Assembly: GCA_900313615.1 (NCBI GenBank)
Contig: OMRP01000004.1
Location: forward strand, 62,001 to 126,000
DNA: 64,000 nt
Reading direction: 5' to 3'
From: an uncultured Prevotellaceae bacterium
GTDB lineage: Bacteria; Bacteroidota; Bacteroidia; Bacteroidales; Bacteroidaceae
A model generated the notes under the pieces. It had not been told where the DNA came from and searched no databases. It saw only the letters and a list, made by a program, of their open reading frames with translations. Every line of letters starts with the position of its first letter. The first letter of the stretch is position 1. Shown here in pieces: positions 8,113-16,762 of the stretch. Position numbers and translations under genes: made by a program.

Positions 8113-8823
8113 TCAATCTTCCTTGACGATGGGGTAGAGTTCGATGAATTCGCCTTGGTGATTGTTACCGTCGTTGATGAGTTCGGCCATTTTTTTGCCT
8201 ACCGTCTCGATGTCGTGGAAACCAGGAAGGCTCATGTTGCCGTTCAAGTCTGTTGTCGTGGGACCTGGATGCACGGAGAAAATTTCCAAAGGTTTTCCTT
8301 GCTGCTGAAAATCCATGGCCATCACACCCATCATGGCATTCTGTGCCGCTTTACTCGCCACATAGGCCAGGGGATGCCAATAAGGACTGATTTCCGATGG
8401 GACGGTAACATTGACAATTCTGCCCCCATTTTTCTCGAGCAAGGGTATCAATGATTTGGTGAGGACAAAGGTGCCGATGAAATTCACGTTGAGTGTTTCC
8501 TTGATATCGCTGATGTCCGTATGTTGACCGTCAACACTCATATCGCCGGGAATGCCTGCATTGTTCACTAGCAAAGAAAGTTTGGGGTATTTCTGTTCCA
8601 CTTCTTTGGCTGCTCGTTCCACACTGGCGAGGTCGGACAATTCAACGTTCACCCATCCGAGAACGTCAACACCCTGATTCTTCAAATCGTCGATGGCTTT
8701 TTCCGCACGTTGTTGATGGCGTGCGCCAATAATCACTTTCCAACCATGAAGGCCAAGATGTTTGGCAACACCAAATCCGATGCCTTTGTTGGCTCCTGTT
8801 ACGAATACAATTTTTTCTCCCAT
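8113..8823 (-). CDS. SDR-family oxidoreductase
   Basis: 236 residues of a classical short-chain dehydrogenase: the TGANKGIG cofactor motif at residues 9-16, NNAG at 87-90 and the catalytic Tyr154/Lys158 in YVASK, with Ser143 in VPSE as the likely third catalytic residue. The GARHQQ segment after the second strand suggests NADP(H). The closest named groups are carbonyl reductase-like SDRs, but the substrate is unknown. It lies between two paralogous nuclease genes without obvious functional link. A minus-strand -7 box (TATCTTTG, 9015-9008) about 185 bp upstream would give a long leader. Confidence 0.88.
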   Translation of the reverse strand: MGEKIVFVTGANKGIGFGVAKHLGLHGWKVIIGARHQQRAEKAIDDLKNQGVDVLGWVNVELSDLASVERAAKEVEQKYPKLSLLVNNAGIPGDMSVDGQHTDISDIKETLNVNFIGTFVLTKSLIPLLEKNGGRIVNVTVPSEISPYWHPLAYVASKAAQNAMMGVMAMDFQQQGKPLEIFSVHPGPTTTDLNGNMSLPGFHDIETVGKKMAELINDGNNHQGEFIELYPIVKED

Positions 8824-9097
8824 TTTTAAGTTATTAGTTAATTCAACTTTTGCAAGTTCTATTAGTATGGAGTTAAGAGATTTGCCGCAGGATAGCGGTA
8901 ATCTTCATTTTCTTTTCAACTATAGAAACTTGTATGTGTTAATAATCTATAGAGTAAAATACTTTATGCGCTTATTATGTCTCTCTTTATCACTGGCTTG
9001 ATGGGCGCAAAGATAATAATAAGTGAGGGAATTGTCAAATTATTTTGAATAAAATGTCAAAAAAGCAACTGAGCACACGTCTTTGGAAAAATAATCG

Positions 9098-9105
9098 TAT
9101 CTTTG
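9098..9105 (+). promoter_or_regulatory. Promoter -7 box at the start of nuclease lipoprotein 2
   Basis: TATCTTTG ends four bases before the ATG at 9110, again predicting a leaderless message, just as for its paralog at 7104. Confidence 0.65.
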
Positions 9106-9109
9106 TGGC

Positions 9110-10066
9110 ATGAAGATAAAAATACGATTCATAGCGTTTTCCTTGCTCCTTGCCAGCATGTTCATAGCGTGCAGAAATACGAAGACGGGGCAGGGGAGTG
9201 ACACCACCGTAGCAGACACCACCGAGATGACGGAATTCTTCGACACTCAGGCGGCAGAACAGGCTGCCCAAAAAGCGGAGAAGAAGAGCGACCGTCCGAA
9301 GAAAATGGAGATTCCGGCAGAACTGAAAGGTCGTCCCGACATGCTATTGGTTCGTGACGGCTACTACGTTTCGTATAATAAAGACTGGCGCATCGCCAAC
9401 TGGGTGGCATGGCACTTGACCAAGGCGCATACCTATGGTAATTATGGGCGCACGGAGATGCAGTTCCGCGAGGATACGGAGGTGCCACGTCCCAGGGCTA
9501 CCGATGACGACTATTACGATTCACGATATGACCGCGGTCACCTTTGTCCTTCGGGCGACAACAAATGGGACAACCGTGCGCAGATACAGTCGTTTCTCTT
9601 CACCAATGTCTGTCCGCAGAACCATGGGATGAACAAAGGGGAGTGGAATGATTTGGAGATGCAGTGCCGCGATTGGGCACGACAGTATGGCGACCTGTAT
9701 ATCGTGGCGGGTCCCATCTTCTACGATGGGGTGAAGAAAACCATTGGACGCAATAATGTGGCAGTGCCCGACGCACTCTTTAAGGTGGTGCTCTGTACGA
9801 AAAATTATGCCAGGGCTATCGCCTTTATCGTGCCGAATAAAGGTAATAAGAATGGTCAGAACAATCTCCGTCAGTATGTGGTGCCTGTAGATTCTGTGGA
9901 ACGGCTCACTGGCATCGACTTCTTCCCGTCGCTTAAGGATGATACGGAACAGCGTGTGGAAGCGTCTGTGCAAGATGACATGGTACGCGATTGGAACGTT
10001 CCAGTGAGGTACTACTACGAGCGCCGCAGTAGTGGTGGCGGCTCGCGCAGTGGATGGAGGTACTAG
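9110..10066 (+). CDS. DNA/RNA non-specific endonuclease, lipoprotein (paralog 2)
   Basis: 318 residues. Signal peptide with lipobox FIAC (Cys21), a linker rich in T, E, K and A to about residue 75, then a NUC-family endonuclease domain with the intact signature YDRGHLCPSGDNKWD, TNVCPQ and WNDLE. The C-terminus ends in a short Arg/Ser/Gly tail (ERRSSGGGSRSGWRY) absent from paralog 1. The two proteins align throughout the catalytic domain (GDNKWD, QSFL, TN-CPQ, WN-LEM-CR-WA, Y-VAGP, IGRN-V-VPD-FKVVLC), which shows a gene duplication. Expected to degrade nucleic acids outside the cytoplasm. Confidence 0.92.
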   Translation: MKIKIRFIAFSLLLASMFIACRNTKTGQGSDTTVADTTEMTEFFDTQAAEQAAQKAEKKSDRPKKMEIPAELKGRPDMLLVRDGYYVSYNKDWRIANWVAWHLTKAHTYGNYGRTEMQFREDTEVPRPRATDDDYYDSRYDRGHLCPSGDNKWDNRAQIQSFLFTNVCPQNHGMNKGEWNDLEMQCRDWARQYGDLYIVAGPIFYDGVKKTIGRNNVAVPDALFKVVLCTKNYARAIAFIVPNKGNKNGQNNLRQYVVPVDSVERLTGIDFFPSLKDDTEQRVEASVQDDMVRDWNVPVRYYYERRSSGGGSRSGWRY

Positions 10067-10100
10067 AGGCAAGAATTACTTTTTTTCGTAACTTTCAATA

Positions 10101-10170
10101 AGTTACTCCATCTCGGCATAAAAAATAAACAGTTTATTTTGTTCTGCTCTCGATTTTTCGTAACTTTGCA
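10101..10170 (+). repeat. Promoter module with palindrome, copy before the NIF3-like gene
   Basis: Begins GTTACTCCATCTCGGCAT, then the palindrome AAATAAAC-A-GTTTATTT (10123-10139) whose right end overlaps a TTTG -33 box (10138-10141), exactly 19 bp, then the -7 box TAACTTTG (10161-10168). A decayed end of another copy, with TAACTTTC, lies just upstream (10089-10096). Related modules precede rsmA, the aldose epimerase and lysS. Confidence 0.8.
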
Positions 10171-10206
10171 CCCGAAAACGCGGGAAACCGCTAAACGACA
10201 TACAGC

Positions 10207-10992
10207 GTGAAAATAAAAGAAGTGCTTTGCGCCCTTGAACGATTCGCGCCTCTGCCCTTGCAGGAAGACTTCGATAATGCCGGCCTGCAAGTTGGATTGA
10301 CAGAAGCGGAAGTGTCAGGGGCTTTATTGTGCCTTGACGTGACCGAACAGGTGATAGACGAGGCCATAGAACAGGGGTGTAACCTCATCGTGGCACATCA
10401 CCCGCTCATATTCCGACCCCTCAAATGCATCACCGATGCCAACTATGTGCAGAGGGTGGTCATCAAGGCTATACAACACCAGATAACCATCGCTGCCATG
10501 CACACGAATATGGACAATGCGCTTGGTGGTGTGAACTTCAAGATTGCCGAAAAGCTGGGACTGAAAAATGTCAGGTTCTTCGCACCGAAAGCGGTGGATG
10601 GCATAGAAGGTGGTAGCGGTGTGATTGGTGAGTGGGATGAAGGCATGAGCGCCGACGATTTCATTCAAGAAGTGAAGGCATGCTTCGGTGTGAAATGTGT
10701 GCATGCCAACCAACTGTTGGAAAGACCCATCCGTCGCGTGGCCATTTGCGGTGGTGCCGGAGCGTTCCTCCTCGGCAATGCCATAGCGCAGGAGGCCGAT
10801 GCGTTTATCACCGGTGAGATGCACTACCATGACTATTTTGACCATGAACAACAGATTCAGATCTGTGTCATCGGTCATTACGAAAGTGAACAATACACAA
10901 AAGAAATATTTAAGTCAATCATTCAGGAGAAGTGTCCCAAGGTTAGGTGCGTACTGAGCCAGGTGAACACCAATCCCATAATCTATTTGTAA
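10207..10992 (+). CDS. NIF3-like dinuclear metal centre protein
   Basis: 261 residues of the NIF3/YbgI family. Seen motifs: EDFDNAGLQVG (20-30), AHHPLIF (63-69), HTNMD, ANQLLERPIRRVAICGGAG and TGEMHYHD, which carry the His, Asp and Glu ligands of the dinuclear metal site. Family members form hexameric rings; some are annotated as GTP cyclohydrolase 1 type 2, but the cellular role is unsettled. The start is a GTG, 39 bp after the -7 box. It is followed one base later by the zinc-ribbon gene; this pair is conserved as neighbours in many bacteria, so they are surely co-transcribed. Confidence 0.92.
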   Translation: MKIKEVLCALERFAPLPLQEDFDNAGLQVGLTEAEVSGALLCLDVTEQVIDEAIEQGCNLIVAHHPLIFRPLKCITDANYVQRVVIKAIQHQITIAAMHTNMDNALGGVNFKIAEKLGLKNVRFFAPKAVDGIEGGSGVIGEWDEGMSADDFIQEVKACFGVKCVHANQLLERPIRRVAICGGAGAFLLGNAIAQEADAFITGEMHYHDYFDHEQQIQICVIGHYESEQYTKEIFKSIIQEKCPKVRCVLSQVNTNPIIYL

Positions 10993-10993
10993 C

Positions 10994-11821
10994 ATGGCAA
11001 AGAAAGATCCCACAGATTTGACGGTAGAGGAGAGACTGAGTGCGCTCTACCAGTTGCAGACGGTGCTCTCAAGCATCGACGAGAAAAAAGCGCTCCGGGG
11101 CGAACTGCCTTACGAGGTGCAGGAAATGGAGGACGAGATAGAGGGCCTCACGCTGCGTATTCAGAAGATTCAAGATGAGATTGACGCCTTCAACAAGGCC
11201 ATCTCCGAGAACAAGGCGAAAATTACCGAAGCGCAGTCGCGCGTGGATCGCTACAAGGAGCAACTCAACGATGTGAGTAATAACCGTGAATACGACACGT
11301 TGAACAAAGAGGTGGAGTACCAGGAATTGGAAATCGAACTCTGCAACAAGAAGATTCGTGAAGGCTTGATTCACGTGGAGGAACGCAAACGCGACCTTGA
11401 CAGCAACAAACAGCTCGTCGATGAGCGTAAGAAAGACCTCGAGGTGAAAAAGGACGAACTCGATGAAATCATGCAGGAGACGCGTGAGGAAGAGGAGAAA
11501 CTACGCGACAAGGCTCACGACCTGAAGATGAAGATTGAACCGCGTCTGTTGGCCAGTTTCGAGCGTATCCGCAAGAACGCACGCAACGGACTGGGCATCG
11601 TCTATGTGCAGCGTGATGCTTGTGGTGGCTGCTTCAATAAGATTCCGCCTCAGCGTCAACTCGACATCAAGATGCACAAGAAAATCATCGTCTGCGAGTA
11701 CTGTGGACGTATCATGATTGATCCTGAATTGGCTGGTGTAAAAACCGCCGATGCAGAGGAGAAACCGAAGCGCAAACGCGCTACGCGCAAAACAAAGAAG
11801 GAAGAGCCGACGGTTGAGTGA
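10994..11821 (+). CDS. Coiled-coil protein with C4 zinc ribbon (CT398-like)
   Basis: 275 residues. Residues about 10-190 are an almost continuous charged coiled coil (many E, K, R and Q in heptads), followed by a C-terminal zinc ribbon with CGGC and CEYC at about 208-237, and a basic tail (KPKRKRATRKTKKEE). This is the architecture of the CT398/YacL-like zinc-ribbon family, whose chlamydial member binds sigma-54 and flagellar proteins; here there are no flagella, and the function is unknown. It is co-transcribed with the NIF3-like gene (1-bp gap) and followed by a terminator. Confidence 0.88.
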   Translation: MAKKDPTDLTVEERLSALYQLQTVLSSIDEKKALRGELPYEVQEMEDEIEGLTLRIQKIQDEIDAFNKAISENKAKITEAQSRVDRYKEQLNDVSNNREYDTLNKEVEYQELEIELCNKKIREGLIHVEERKRDLDSNKQLVDERKKDLEVKKDELDEIMQETREEEEKLRDKAHDLKMKIEPRLLASFERIRKNARNGLGIVYVQRDACGGCFNKIPPQRQLDIKMHKKIIVCEYCGRIMIDPELAGVKTADAEEKPKRKRATRKTKKEEPTVE

Positions 11822-11843
11822 AACGTCGTTCGTCTATGTTAAT

Positions 11844-11880
11844 AAAAATAGGCAAGGGAGTTTTCTCTTGCCTATTTTTA
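11844..11880 (+). terminator. Rho-independent terminator after the zinc-ribbon gene
   Basis: AAAATAGGCAAGGGA, loop GTTT, TCTCTTGCCTATTTT: 15 bp with one G-T pair, then TTATA. Confidence 0.85.
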
Positions 11881-12064
11881 TATTCTGAACGGAAAGAACG
11901 ATGCGTAGGCGTTTCTTTCCGTCTACCTCATACAGATACCTGTCCCCTGTGCTTAATGCGGGGCGCTCCTAGCAGTACCCATGCTCCTCAATCTCTTCCG
12001 TATATGTGATGATATGTGACATGGTTGTTCAGTCTTCAATCTTCAATTTTCATTTTTCAATAAC

Positions 12065-12877
12065 CTACAGTCCTCTCGCCTTATAGATAATCTCTTTGGC
12101 GGCGTTGATTTCCTGGAATTTTTTCTCGGCGGCCTTGCGCACGTCTTCTCCCAATTTGCCCACGCGGTCGGGATGGTGCTCCAGGGCCATCTTACGGTAG
12201 GCGGCCTTTACCTCGGCGTCGGAGGCGTCGGGCGACACACCCAGCACCTTGTAAGCGGCCTCCAGGGCTGAGGGACTATCGGGCTCATCCACACGACCGA
12301 GGTTGAGCATCGAGTCAACATCAGAAGAGGAGAGACCGATCATCTGCGCCACCTCATAGAGGGCGTTGACCTCCGATGTGGGGGTGGTGCCATCGACCTG
12401 TGCAATCAATACCAACAGGTTCAACAGTTGCAGACGTTCGCTTCGTGTGGTGTTGGAGGCTATCTGCTGGCAGCACTGGCGGATAGTATCGCGCCATTTA
12501 TAGGGACTCTCACGGTCCTGCTGTTTGCGTAACTCGAATAGACGTAATAATATGTCATTGCCCTGCTGTTCGGCGGCGCTGCCGAAATTCTGACGGAGAA
12601 ACGACCGCACAAATTCCATCTCCGAATGCATAATCTTGCCGTCGGCTTGGATGATGTGGGCGGATAACACCAGCAATGAGAATAGGAAACTATTGCGCTG
12701 GCCTGTATTGATGTTGCCGTCGTCGAAGTCTTCGTTACTGAATGCCCCGCCATTGGTGTAGGTGGTTTGTGTATTGCTACCTTCCATCAAGTAGCCGAAG
12801 ACAAAACCGGCCAGTGCGCCCAAAGGGCCAAAAGCCATAAATCCTACTATACCGCCTATCCAACTTAATATGCCCAT
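12065..12877 (-). CDS. TerB-type plus DnaJ-domain protein (DjlA-like)
   Basis: 270 residues in three parts: a Gly-rich hydrophobic N-terminus (1-30) that looks like a membrane-inserting hairpin, a TerB-like helical domain (about 60-190, with ADGKIMHSEMEFVR and QVDGTTPTSEVNAL) and a C-terminal J domain (about 205-268) with the HPD triad near residue 235. This is the DjlA layout: a membrane-linked co-chaperone that stimulates Hsp70 (DnaK) ATPase. No DnaK is encoded nearby. The HsdR_N-like gene lies 21 bp upstream on the same strand, so they may share a transcript. Confidence 0.88.
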   Translation of the reverse strand: MGILSWIGGIVGFMAFGPLGALAGFVFGYLMEGSNTQTTYTNGGAFSNEDFDDGNINTGQRNSFLFSLLVLSAHIIQADGKIMHSEMEFVRSFLRQNFGSAAEQQGNDILLRLFELRKQQDRESPYKWRDTIRQCCQQIASNTTRSERLQLLNLLVLIAQVDGTTPTSEVNALYEVAQMIGLSSSDVDSMLNLGRVDEPDSPSALEAAYKVLGVSPDASDAEVKAAYRKMALEHHPDRVGKLGEDVRKAAEKKFQEINAAKEIIYKARGL

Positions 12878-12898
12878 ATGAAAAATGATTTTGTTTTG

Positions 12899-13348
12899 TC
12901 AAATATTTTCGTATCTCGGAATGGCCTCTAAAAAAGAGTAAACATGATGTTCGTAATCCATCTTGCAGCAGATGTGTCGCAACCCGTTGCTCACAATCAG
13001 ATAGTCGACCTTGAGCAATAGGTTGTAGTCGCTGATTTGGTCGAACACACGTTTGGTAAGTGCAACGTTTGGGGCCTTGTACTCTATAATCATGCGCGGC
13101 GTAAGTTCCTGCGTGTAGAGCAAACTGTCGCAACGAAGCTTCTTCGCGCCAATTTGCAGTTCCACCTCATTGGCCAGTAGGGCAGTAGGGTAGCCCAGGT
13201 GGTCGATCAGATAATGGACGAAATGTTGGCGTACCCATTCTTCGGGAGTCAAGGCCACATATTTCCTTCGCAGACTGTCGAAGATGAACCGTCTGTCGCC
13301 TTCCTGCTTTACTTTGCTCGCATAGGATGGTAGGTTGAGTGTGACCAT
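12899..13348 (-). CDS. HsdR N-terminal-like nuclease-fold protein
   Basis: 149 residues corresponding to the N-terminal nuclease domain of type I restriction HsdR subunits (HSDR_N_2 family). A PD-(D/E)xK arrangement can be read: CDSLLYTQELTPRMIIEYKAP gives the Asp and the E-x-K. There is no helicase part and no hsdM or hsdS nearby, so it is not a restriction system. Small proteins of this kind commonly sit beside holA in Bacteroidota, as here (divergent). Role unknown; a housekeeping DNA-processing function is an inference. Confidence 0.8.
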   Translation of the reverse strand: MVTLNLPSYASKVKQEGDRRFIFDSLRRKYVALTPEEWVRQHFVHYLIDHLGYPTALLANEVELQIGAKKLRCDSLLYTQELTPRMIIEYKAPNVALTKRVFDQISDYNLLLKVDYLIVSNGLRHICCKMDYEHHVYSFLEAIPRYENI

Positions 13349-13436
13349 GTATTTTGACGTTTATTTTGTTGTTTGCAAAGAATATGCCTAAGCAGAAGAA
13401 AACACAAATAAATTTGGTTTTTCCCCCGTTTTGCTT

Positions 13437-13452
13437 TATCTTTGCAAAGATA
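13437..13452. promoter_or_regulatory. Symmetric bidirectional promoter core
   Basis: TATCTTTGCAAAGATA is a perfect 16-bp palindrome made of two back-to-back -7 boxes. The plus -33 box TTTG (13413-13416) is 20 bp before it and the minus -33 box (CAAA on plus, 13472-13475) is 19 bp after it. So holA (plus) and the HsdR_N-like gene (minus) are served by two promoters sharing one core. Confidence 0.8.
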
Positions 13453-13524
13453 GAAAAAACCGCGTGCAGTACAAAACAATTCTTTTGTTTTTCCATGTGG
13501 TTCAAACATTTGTTCGTCTGAAAT

Positions 13525-14559
13525 ATGCCAGAAAAGAAAAGCAATACGTTCGATGGCATCATGGCCGATATGAAAAAAGGGGTGTTCGCCCCCGTCTATA
13601 TATTGATGGGAGAGGAACCTTATTATATTGATGCCATCTCCAACTATATCCTAGAACATGCCCTGCAACCTGAGGAGCGTGACTTCAACCAGACTGTGCT
13701 CTATGGCATTGATGTAGACAATGCTGAAGGGGCTGCCAGGGTGGTGAACATGGCCAAAGAATATCCCATGATGGCTGAGCGTAGGGTAGTCATGGTGAAG
13801 GAGGCACAGAATATGCGTTCCTTCGATGCATTGGAGAAGTATTTCGAAAGGGTCATGCCTTCTACCGTTTTGGTGCTCTGCTTCAAGGGGAAAGTTGACC
13901 GGAGAAAAAAGTTTGTGGCGCAGGCAGCCAAAATTGGCGTGCTTTTCGAAAGTACCAAGAAGAATGACCGCGAATTGGTGAGTTTCATCAATAAATACGT
14001 CAAGGAGAAAGGGGCGACGGCCGACGACAAAGCCGTTCAGATGATCAAAGACCATGTGGGGTCCGACCTGCCCAGAATCGTTTCCGAAATCGACAAGCTG
14101 ATTGTGGCACTCAACGACGGCGACAGACGCATCACTCCCGAACTTGTGGAGGATAGGGTGGGGGTGAGCAAAGACTTCAACGTGTTCGAGCTGCGGAATG
14201 CCTTGGTGCATAAGGATGTTTTCAAGGCGAATCAGATAGTAAAATATTTTAACAACAATCCGAAGGCTGGTTCACTCTATTCCATTCTCCCAAATCTCTT
14301 CTCTTTTTTCCAAAATCTGATGATTGCTTATTATGCACCCGATAAAAGGAGCGAAAAAGCGGTTGCAAACTTCATTGGATTGAATTCGGAATGGGCTGCC
14401 AAGGACTATGTGTCGGCCATGAGAAACTACTCGGGAATGAAAACTCTGCAGATAATTTCCAAAATGAGAGAAATTGACGCCAAAAGTAAGGGCTTAGACA
14501 ACCCAAATACTGGGGCGGACGAACTTTTTAAGGAACTTATCTACTTCATTTTGCACTGA
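13525..14559 (+). CDS. holA: DNA polymerase III delta subunit
   Basis: 344 residues, the normal length of HolA. The N-terminal segment PVYILMGEEPYYID and the later GSDLPRIVSEIDKL match the clamp-loader delta family (domains I-II AAA+-like without a functional P-loop, domain III collar). It opens the sliding clamp and loads it on DNA as part of the gamma complex. The C-terminal helices (LFSFFQNLMIAYYAPD) are the collar. Transcribed from the symmetric promoter about 75 bp upstream and followed by a strong terminator, so it is a one-gene unit. Confidence 0.93.
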   Translation: MPEKKSNTFDGIMADMKKGVFAPVYILMGEEPYYIDAISNYILEHALQPEERDFNQTVLYGIDVDNAEGAARVVNMAKEYPMMAERRVVMVKEAQNMRSFDALEKYFERVMPSTVLVLCFKGKVDRRKKFVAQAAKIGVLFESTKKNDRELVSFINKYVKEKGATADDKAVQMIKDHVGSDLPRIVSEIDKLIVALNDGDRRITPELVEDRVGVSKDFNVFELRNALVHKDVFKANQIVKYFNNNPKAGSLYSILPNLFSFFQNLMIAYYAPDKRSEKAVANFIGLNSEWAAKDYVSAMRNYSGMKTLQIISKMREIDAKSKGLDNPNTGADELFKELIYFILH

Positions 14560-14595
14560 AAAAGGGCTTTTTTAGCCTTTTTTCTCCTAAAATGA

Positions 14596-14620
14596 GCATC
14601 CTGTATGGATGCTTTTTTTT
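14596..14620 (+). terminator. Rho-independent terminator after holA
   Basis: GCATCC, loop TGTAT, GGATGC, then eight T. A weaker hairpin (AAAAGGGC/GCCTTTTTT) lies directly before it at about 14560-14584. Confidence 0.92.
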
Positions 14621-15321
14621 ACCCTAAACCGCTTAAAAAGAAGAGGTTCAGCAGTTCTGTAACCCTCCAAAACTCGCGTATTTCGATGCCGTTCGGGTGG
14701 AATTGCGAAAAACTCGAAAAACGCTAAAAAATCGTGGTTTTCAACATTTCAAGAAAAGCGTGTTAACAGATTTTTTCATTTGGTTTTGTAAACCCAAGAA
14801 TCAGCGTCTGTTTTGTTCAACAAACGTAAACATGGTTATTTTCGCACAAGCAGGCAAGAATGTAAATGTAAAATATAATATAAACTTGTAAATTGTTCAA
14901 ATTTATAAACCTAACGGATAAATATACACCTCACAATAACGGAGTGTAAGTAATTGAAAACCAATTTATTGTTATTATTTGATAAAACTATAATGTAAGA
15001 AATGGCGGGCGTTTGCTTTTCAAAAGTGCATATTCAGGTGTTTTCTTGTTTGTAAATGCAAATCGACTCGTTGAAAACCAGTTAATTGCGAGTTTTGGTT
15101 CATTTTTTTAATTGTAAAGAAATCGATATGTAAATATAAAAGTGTAATTATTTGAGGAAATAATGTAACCTGGAATCGATTTTTCACTTTGTAAATGTGA
15201 TTTTAAAAATATAAAACCGAATTTAATTTTCAAAAACATTTGTTAGTTTGAAAAATTGTGTTTACCTTTGTAAACGAAATAGGAAATAGTCTCTAAAAAC
15301 AACGAACCATAAAAAAGAACT
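14621..15321 (+). repeat. 700-bp AT-rich gap with a cluster of TGTAAA repeats
   Basis: No convincing gene. TGTAAA occurs on the plus strand at 14787, 14861, 14867, 14887, 15051, 15113, 15129, 15190 and 15269, with TGTAA(G/T/C) at 14994, 15143 and 15164; many are preceded by T. TTGAAAACCA recurs at 14954 and 15071 and AATCGA at 15061, 15120 and 15174. The last TGTAAA overlaps the -7 box TACCTTTG (15263-15270) of the XRE gene. The arrangement suggests repeated protein-binding sites. Confidence 0.7.
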
Positions 15322-15786
15322 ATGAAAGAAAGGATAAAAGAGATACAGGAAACTACGGGAATGACGCAAAGTGATTTTGCGCATCATATCGGTTTGTCAC
15401 CCGCTGCCCTTAGCAGTATATATGGTGGTAGGACCAACCCTACCCTGAAAACAGTGGAATGCATACAATCGAAATTTCCGAATATAAGTCTTACATGGCT
15501 CATCAATGGTACGGGTGACATGTTTTTGAATGCCAAAAACTTATCGTCTGGTCCACAGCAGGACACACAAACAACACTCGACTTCGATGATCCACAAAAT
15601 ACACCGCAAAATACCCCCCAAAAACAGCCAAAATCAGTGCCCATCCAAACAAGTGTAAAAAATACACCAATAAATCAGGCTGAAAATGTGGTAAAAATAA
15701 TTGACAAGCCAAAACGCAACATCACCGAAATCCGTGTTTATTTCGATGACCTCACTTACGAGTCTTTCGTACCTAAGAAATTATAA
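15322..15786 (+). CDS. XRE-family helix-turn-helix regulator
   Basis: 154 residues. N-terminal HTH of the XRE/phage-repressor kind at about 1-68 (TGMTQSDFAHHIGLSPAALS, then GRTNPTLKTVECI and LTWLINGTGDMF), a long polar Pro/Gln/Thr/Asn linker (about 75-130, with NTPQNTPQKQP) and a short C-terminal segment. It has no protease (LexA-like) domain. Proteins of this size are common in Bacteroidales and mostly unstudied. The TGTAAA-rich region directly upstream is the natural candidate for its own binding sites. Start is certain: ATG after a clear promoter with a 50-nt leader. Confidence 0.88.
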   Translation: MKERIKEIQETTGMTQSDFAHHIGLSPAALSSIYGGRTNPTLKTVECIQSKFPNISLTWLINGTGDMFLNAKNLSSGPQQDTQTTLDFDDPQNTPQNTPQKQPKSVPIQTSVKNTPINQAENVVKIIDKPKRNITEIRVYFDDLTYESFVPKKL

Positions 15787-15792
15787 GTTTTT

Positions 15793-15820
15793 CCCCTATC
15801 CCCCTCCAAGGGGGAAGGGG
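15793..15820. repeat. C-rich/G-rich hairpin (CCCCC..GGGGG)
   Basis: CCCC-TAT-CCCCC, TCCAA, GGGGG-AA-GGGG. Same family as the element at 2979; may act as the 3' end of the XRE transcript although there is no T-tract. Confidence 0.5.
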
Positions 15821-15985
15821 TATCAAAGGAAGGTGGCGTCAGAAACCTGTGATATAGGTGAGGGGAGTTGGGTGTCTTCCTCAAAGTTTTTTTCCATTTC
15901 TCTTTTCTCTTTTCCCTTTTTTGCCTATTTTTGCAAAAAATCGCCGTTCTTGTCAAAAACGACAAGGCGCTAGAGAATCGTGTAC

Positions 15986-16762
15986 ATGAAGAAATACTTA
16001 CTTGACCTCAGGGTGAACAGTATAGAGAAGGTGGGCGAACGCTATGTGTTGCTACGTCTCACTGATGACAAGCCTCTCCCTGAGATGTTGCCCGGACAGT
16101 TTGTGGAGCTGCGGGTAGACGATGCGCCGACAACATTTCTTCGGCGTCCTATCTCCATTAATTTTGTTGACAGGAAAAACAATGAACTATGGCTTCTTGT
16201 GGCTGTAGTGGGCGATGGAACACGACGGTTGGCTCATTTGAAACCTGGTGACACGCTCAACACCCTTCTGCCGTTGGGCAATGGATTTTCCATGTTTTCG
16301 GCAATCAATGGCCAACCGCTGCTTGTTGGAGGTGGTGTGGGCGTTGCCCCTCTGCTTTTCTTAGGCGAGCAGCTTTGGCAAAAGGGCGTGGAACCAACGT
16401 TCCTGTTAGGAGCCAAGACGGTTTCCGACCTGCCGCAGCTTTCGCTTTTCCGATCCTTTGGACGGGTGTTCATCACCACCGAGGATGGCTCGGACGGCGA
16501 AAGAGGGTTCGTCACCAATCACAGCATCCTTACTCAGGAGTCGTTCTCGTTCATCTATTCTTGTGGACCCAAACCGATGATGATGGCGGTGGCACGTTTC
16601 GCCGATGGAGTCGGTGTGCCCTGTGAGGTGTCGCTCGAAAATACCATGGCCTGTGGTCTTGGTGCTTGTTTGTGTTGTGTGGAGAAGACCACCGATGGGA
16701 ATTTGTGCGTGTGCAAGGAGGGTCCTGTGTTTAACATAAAGAAGTTGTTATGGCTGCAATAA
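15986..16762 (+). CDS. pyrK: Dihydroorotate dehydrogenase B, electron-transfer subunit
   Basis: 258 residues: FAD-binding barrel (about 10-100, with RRPISINF as the flavin-binding RxYS-like motif), NAD-binding half with GGGVGVAPL at about 115, and a C-terminal [2Fe-2S] cluster with cysteines in [11 protein letters not shown] and NLCVC at about 221-246. It moves electrons from dihydroorotate via PyrD-B FMN to NAD+. It overlaps pyrD by 13 bp, so translation is coupled. I start at the ATG 15986; a GTG two codons earlier is possible. Confidence 0.95.
   Translation: MKKYLLDLRVNSIEKVGERYVLLRLTDDKPLPEMLPGQFVELRVDDAPTTFLRRPISINFVDRKNNELWLLVAVVGDGTRRLAHLKPGDTLNTLLPLGNGFSMFSAINGQPLLVGGGVGVAPLLFLGEQLWQKGVEPTFLLGAKTVSDLPQLSLFRSFGRVFITTEDGSDGERGFVTNHSILTQESFSFIYSCGPKPMMMAVARFADGVGVPCEVSLENTMACGLGACLCCVEKTTDGNLCVCKEGPVFNIKKLLWLQ

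Noticed and set aside
12899-13348. Type I restriction system
   Set aside because: Only an HsdR N-terminal-like domain; no helicase part, no hsdM or hsdS in the window.
14697-14891. 64-codon frame starting GTG in the gap after holA
   Set aside because: No promoter box at a suitable distance, low-complexity K/F/N composition, and it overlaps the TGTAAA repeat cluster.
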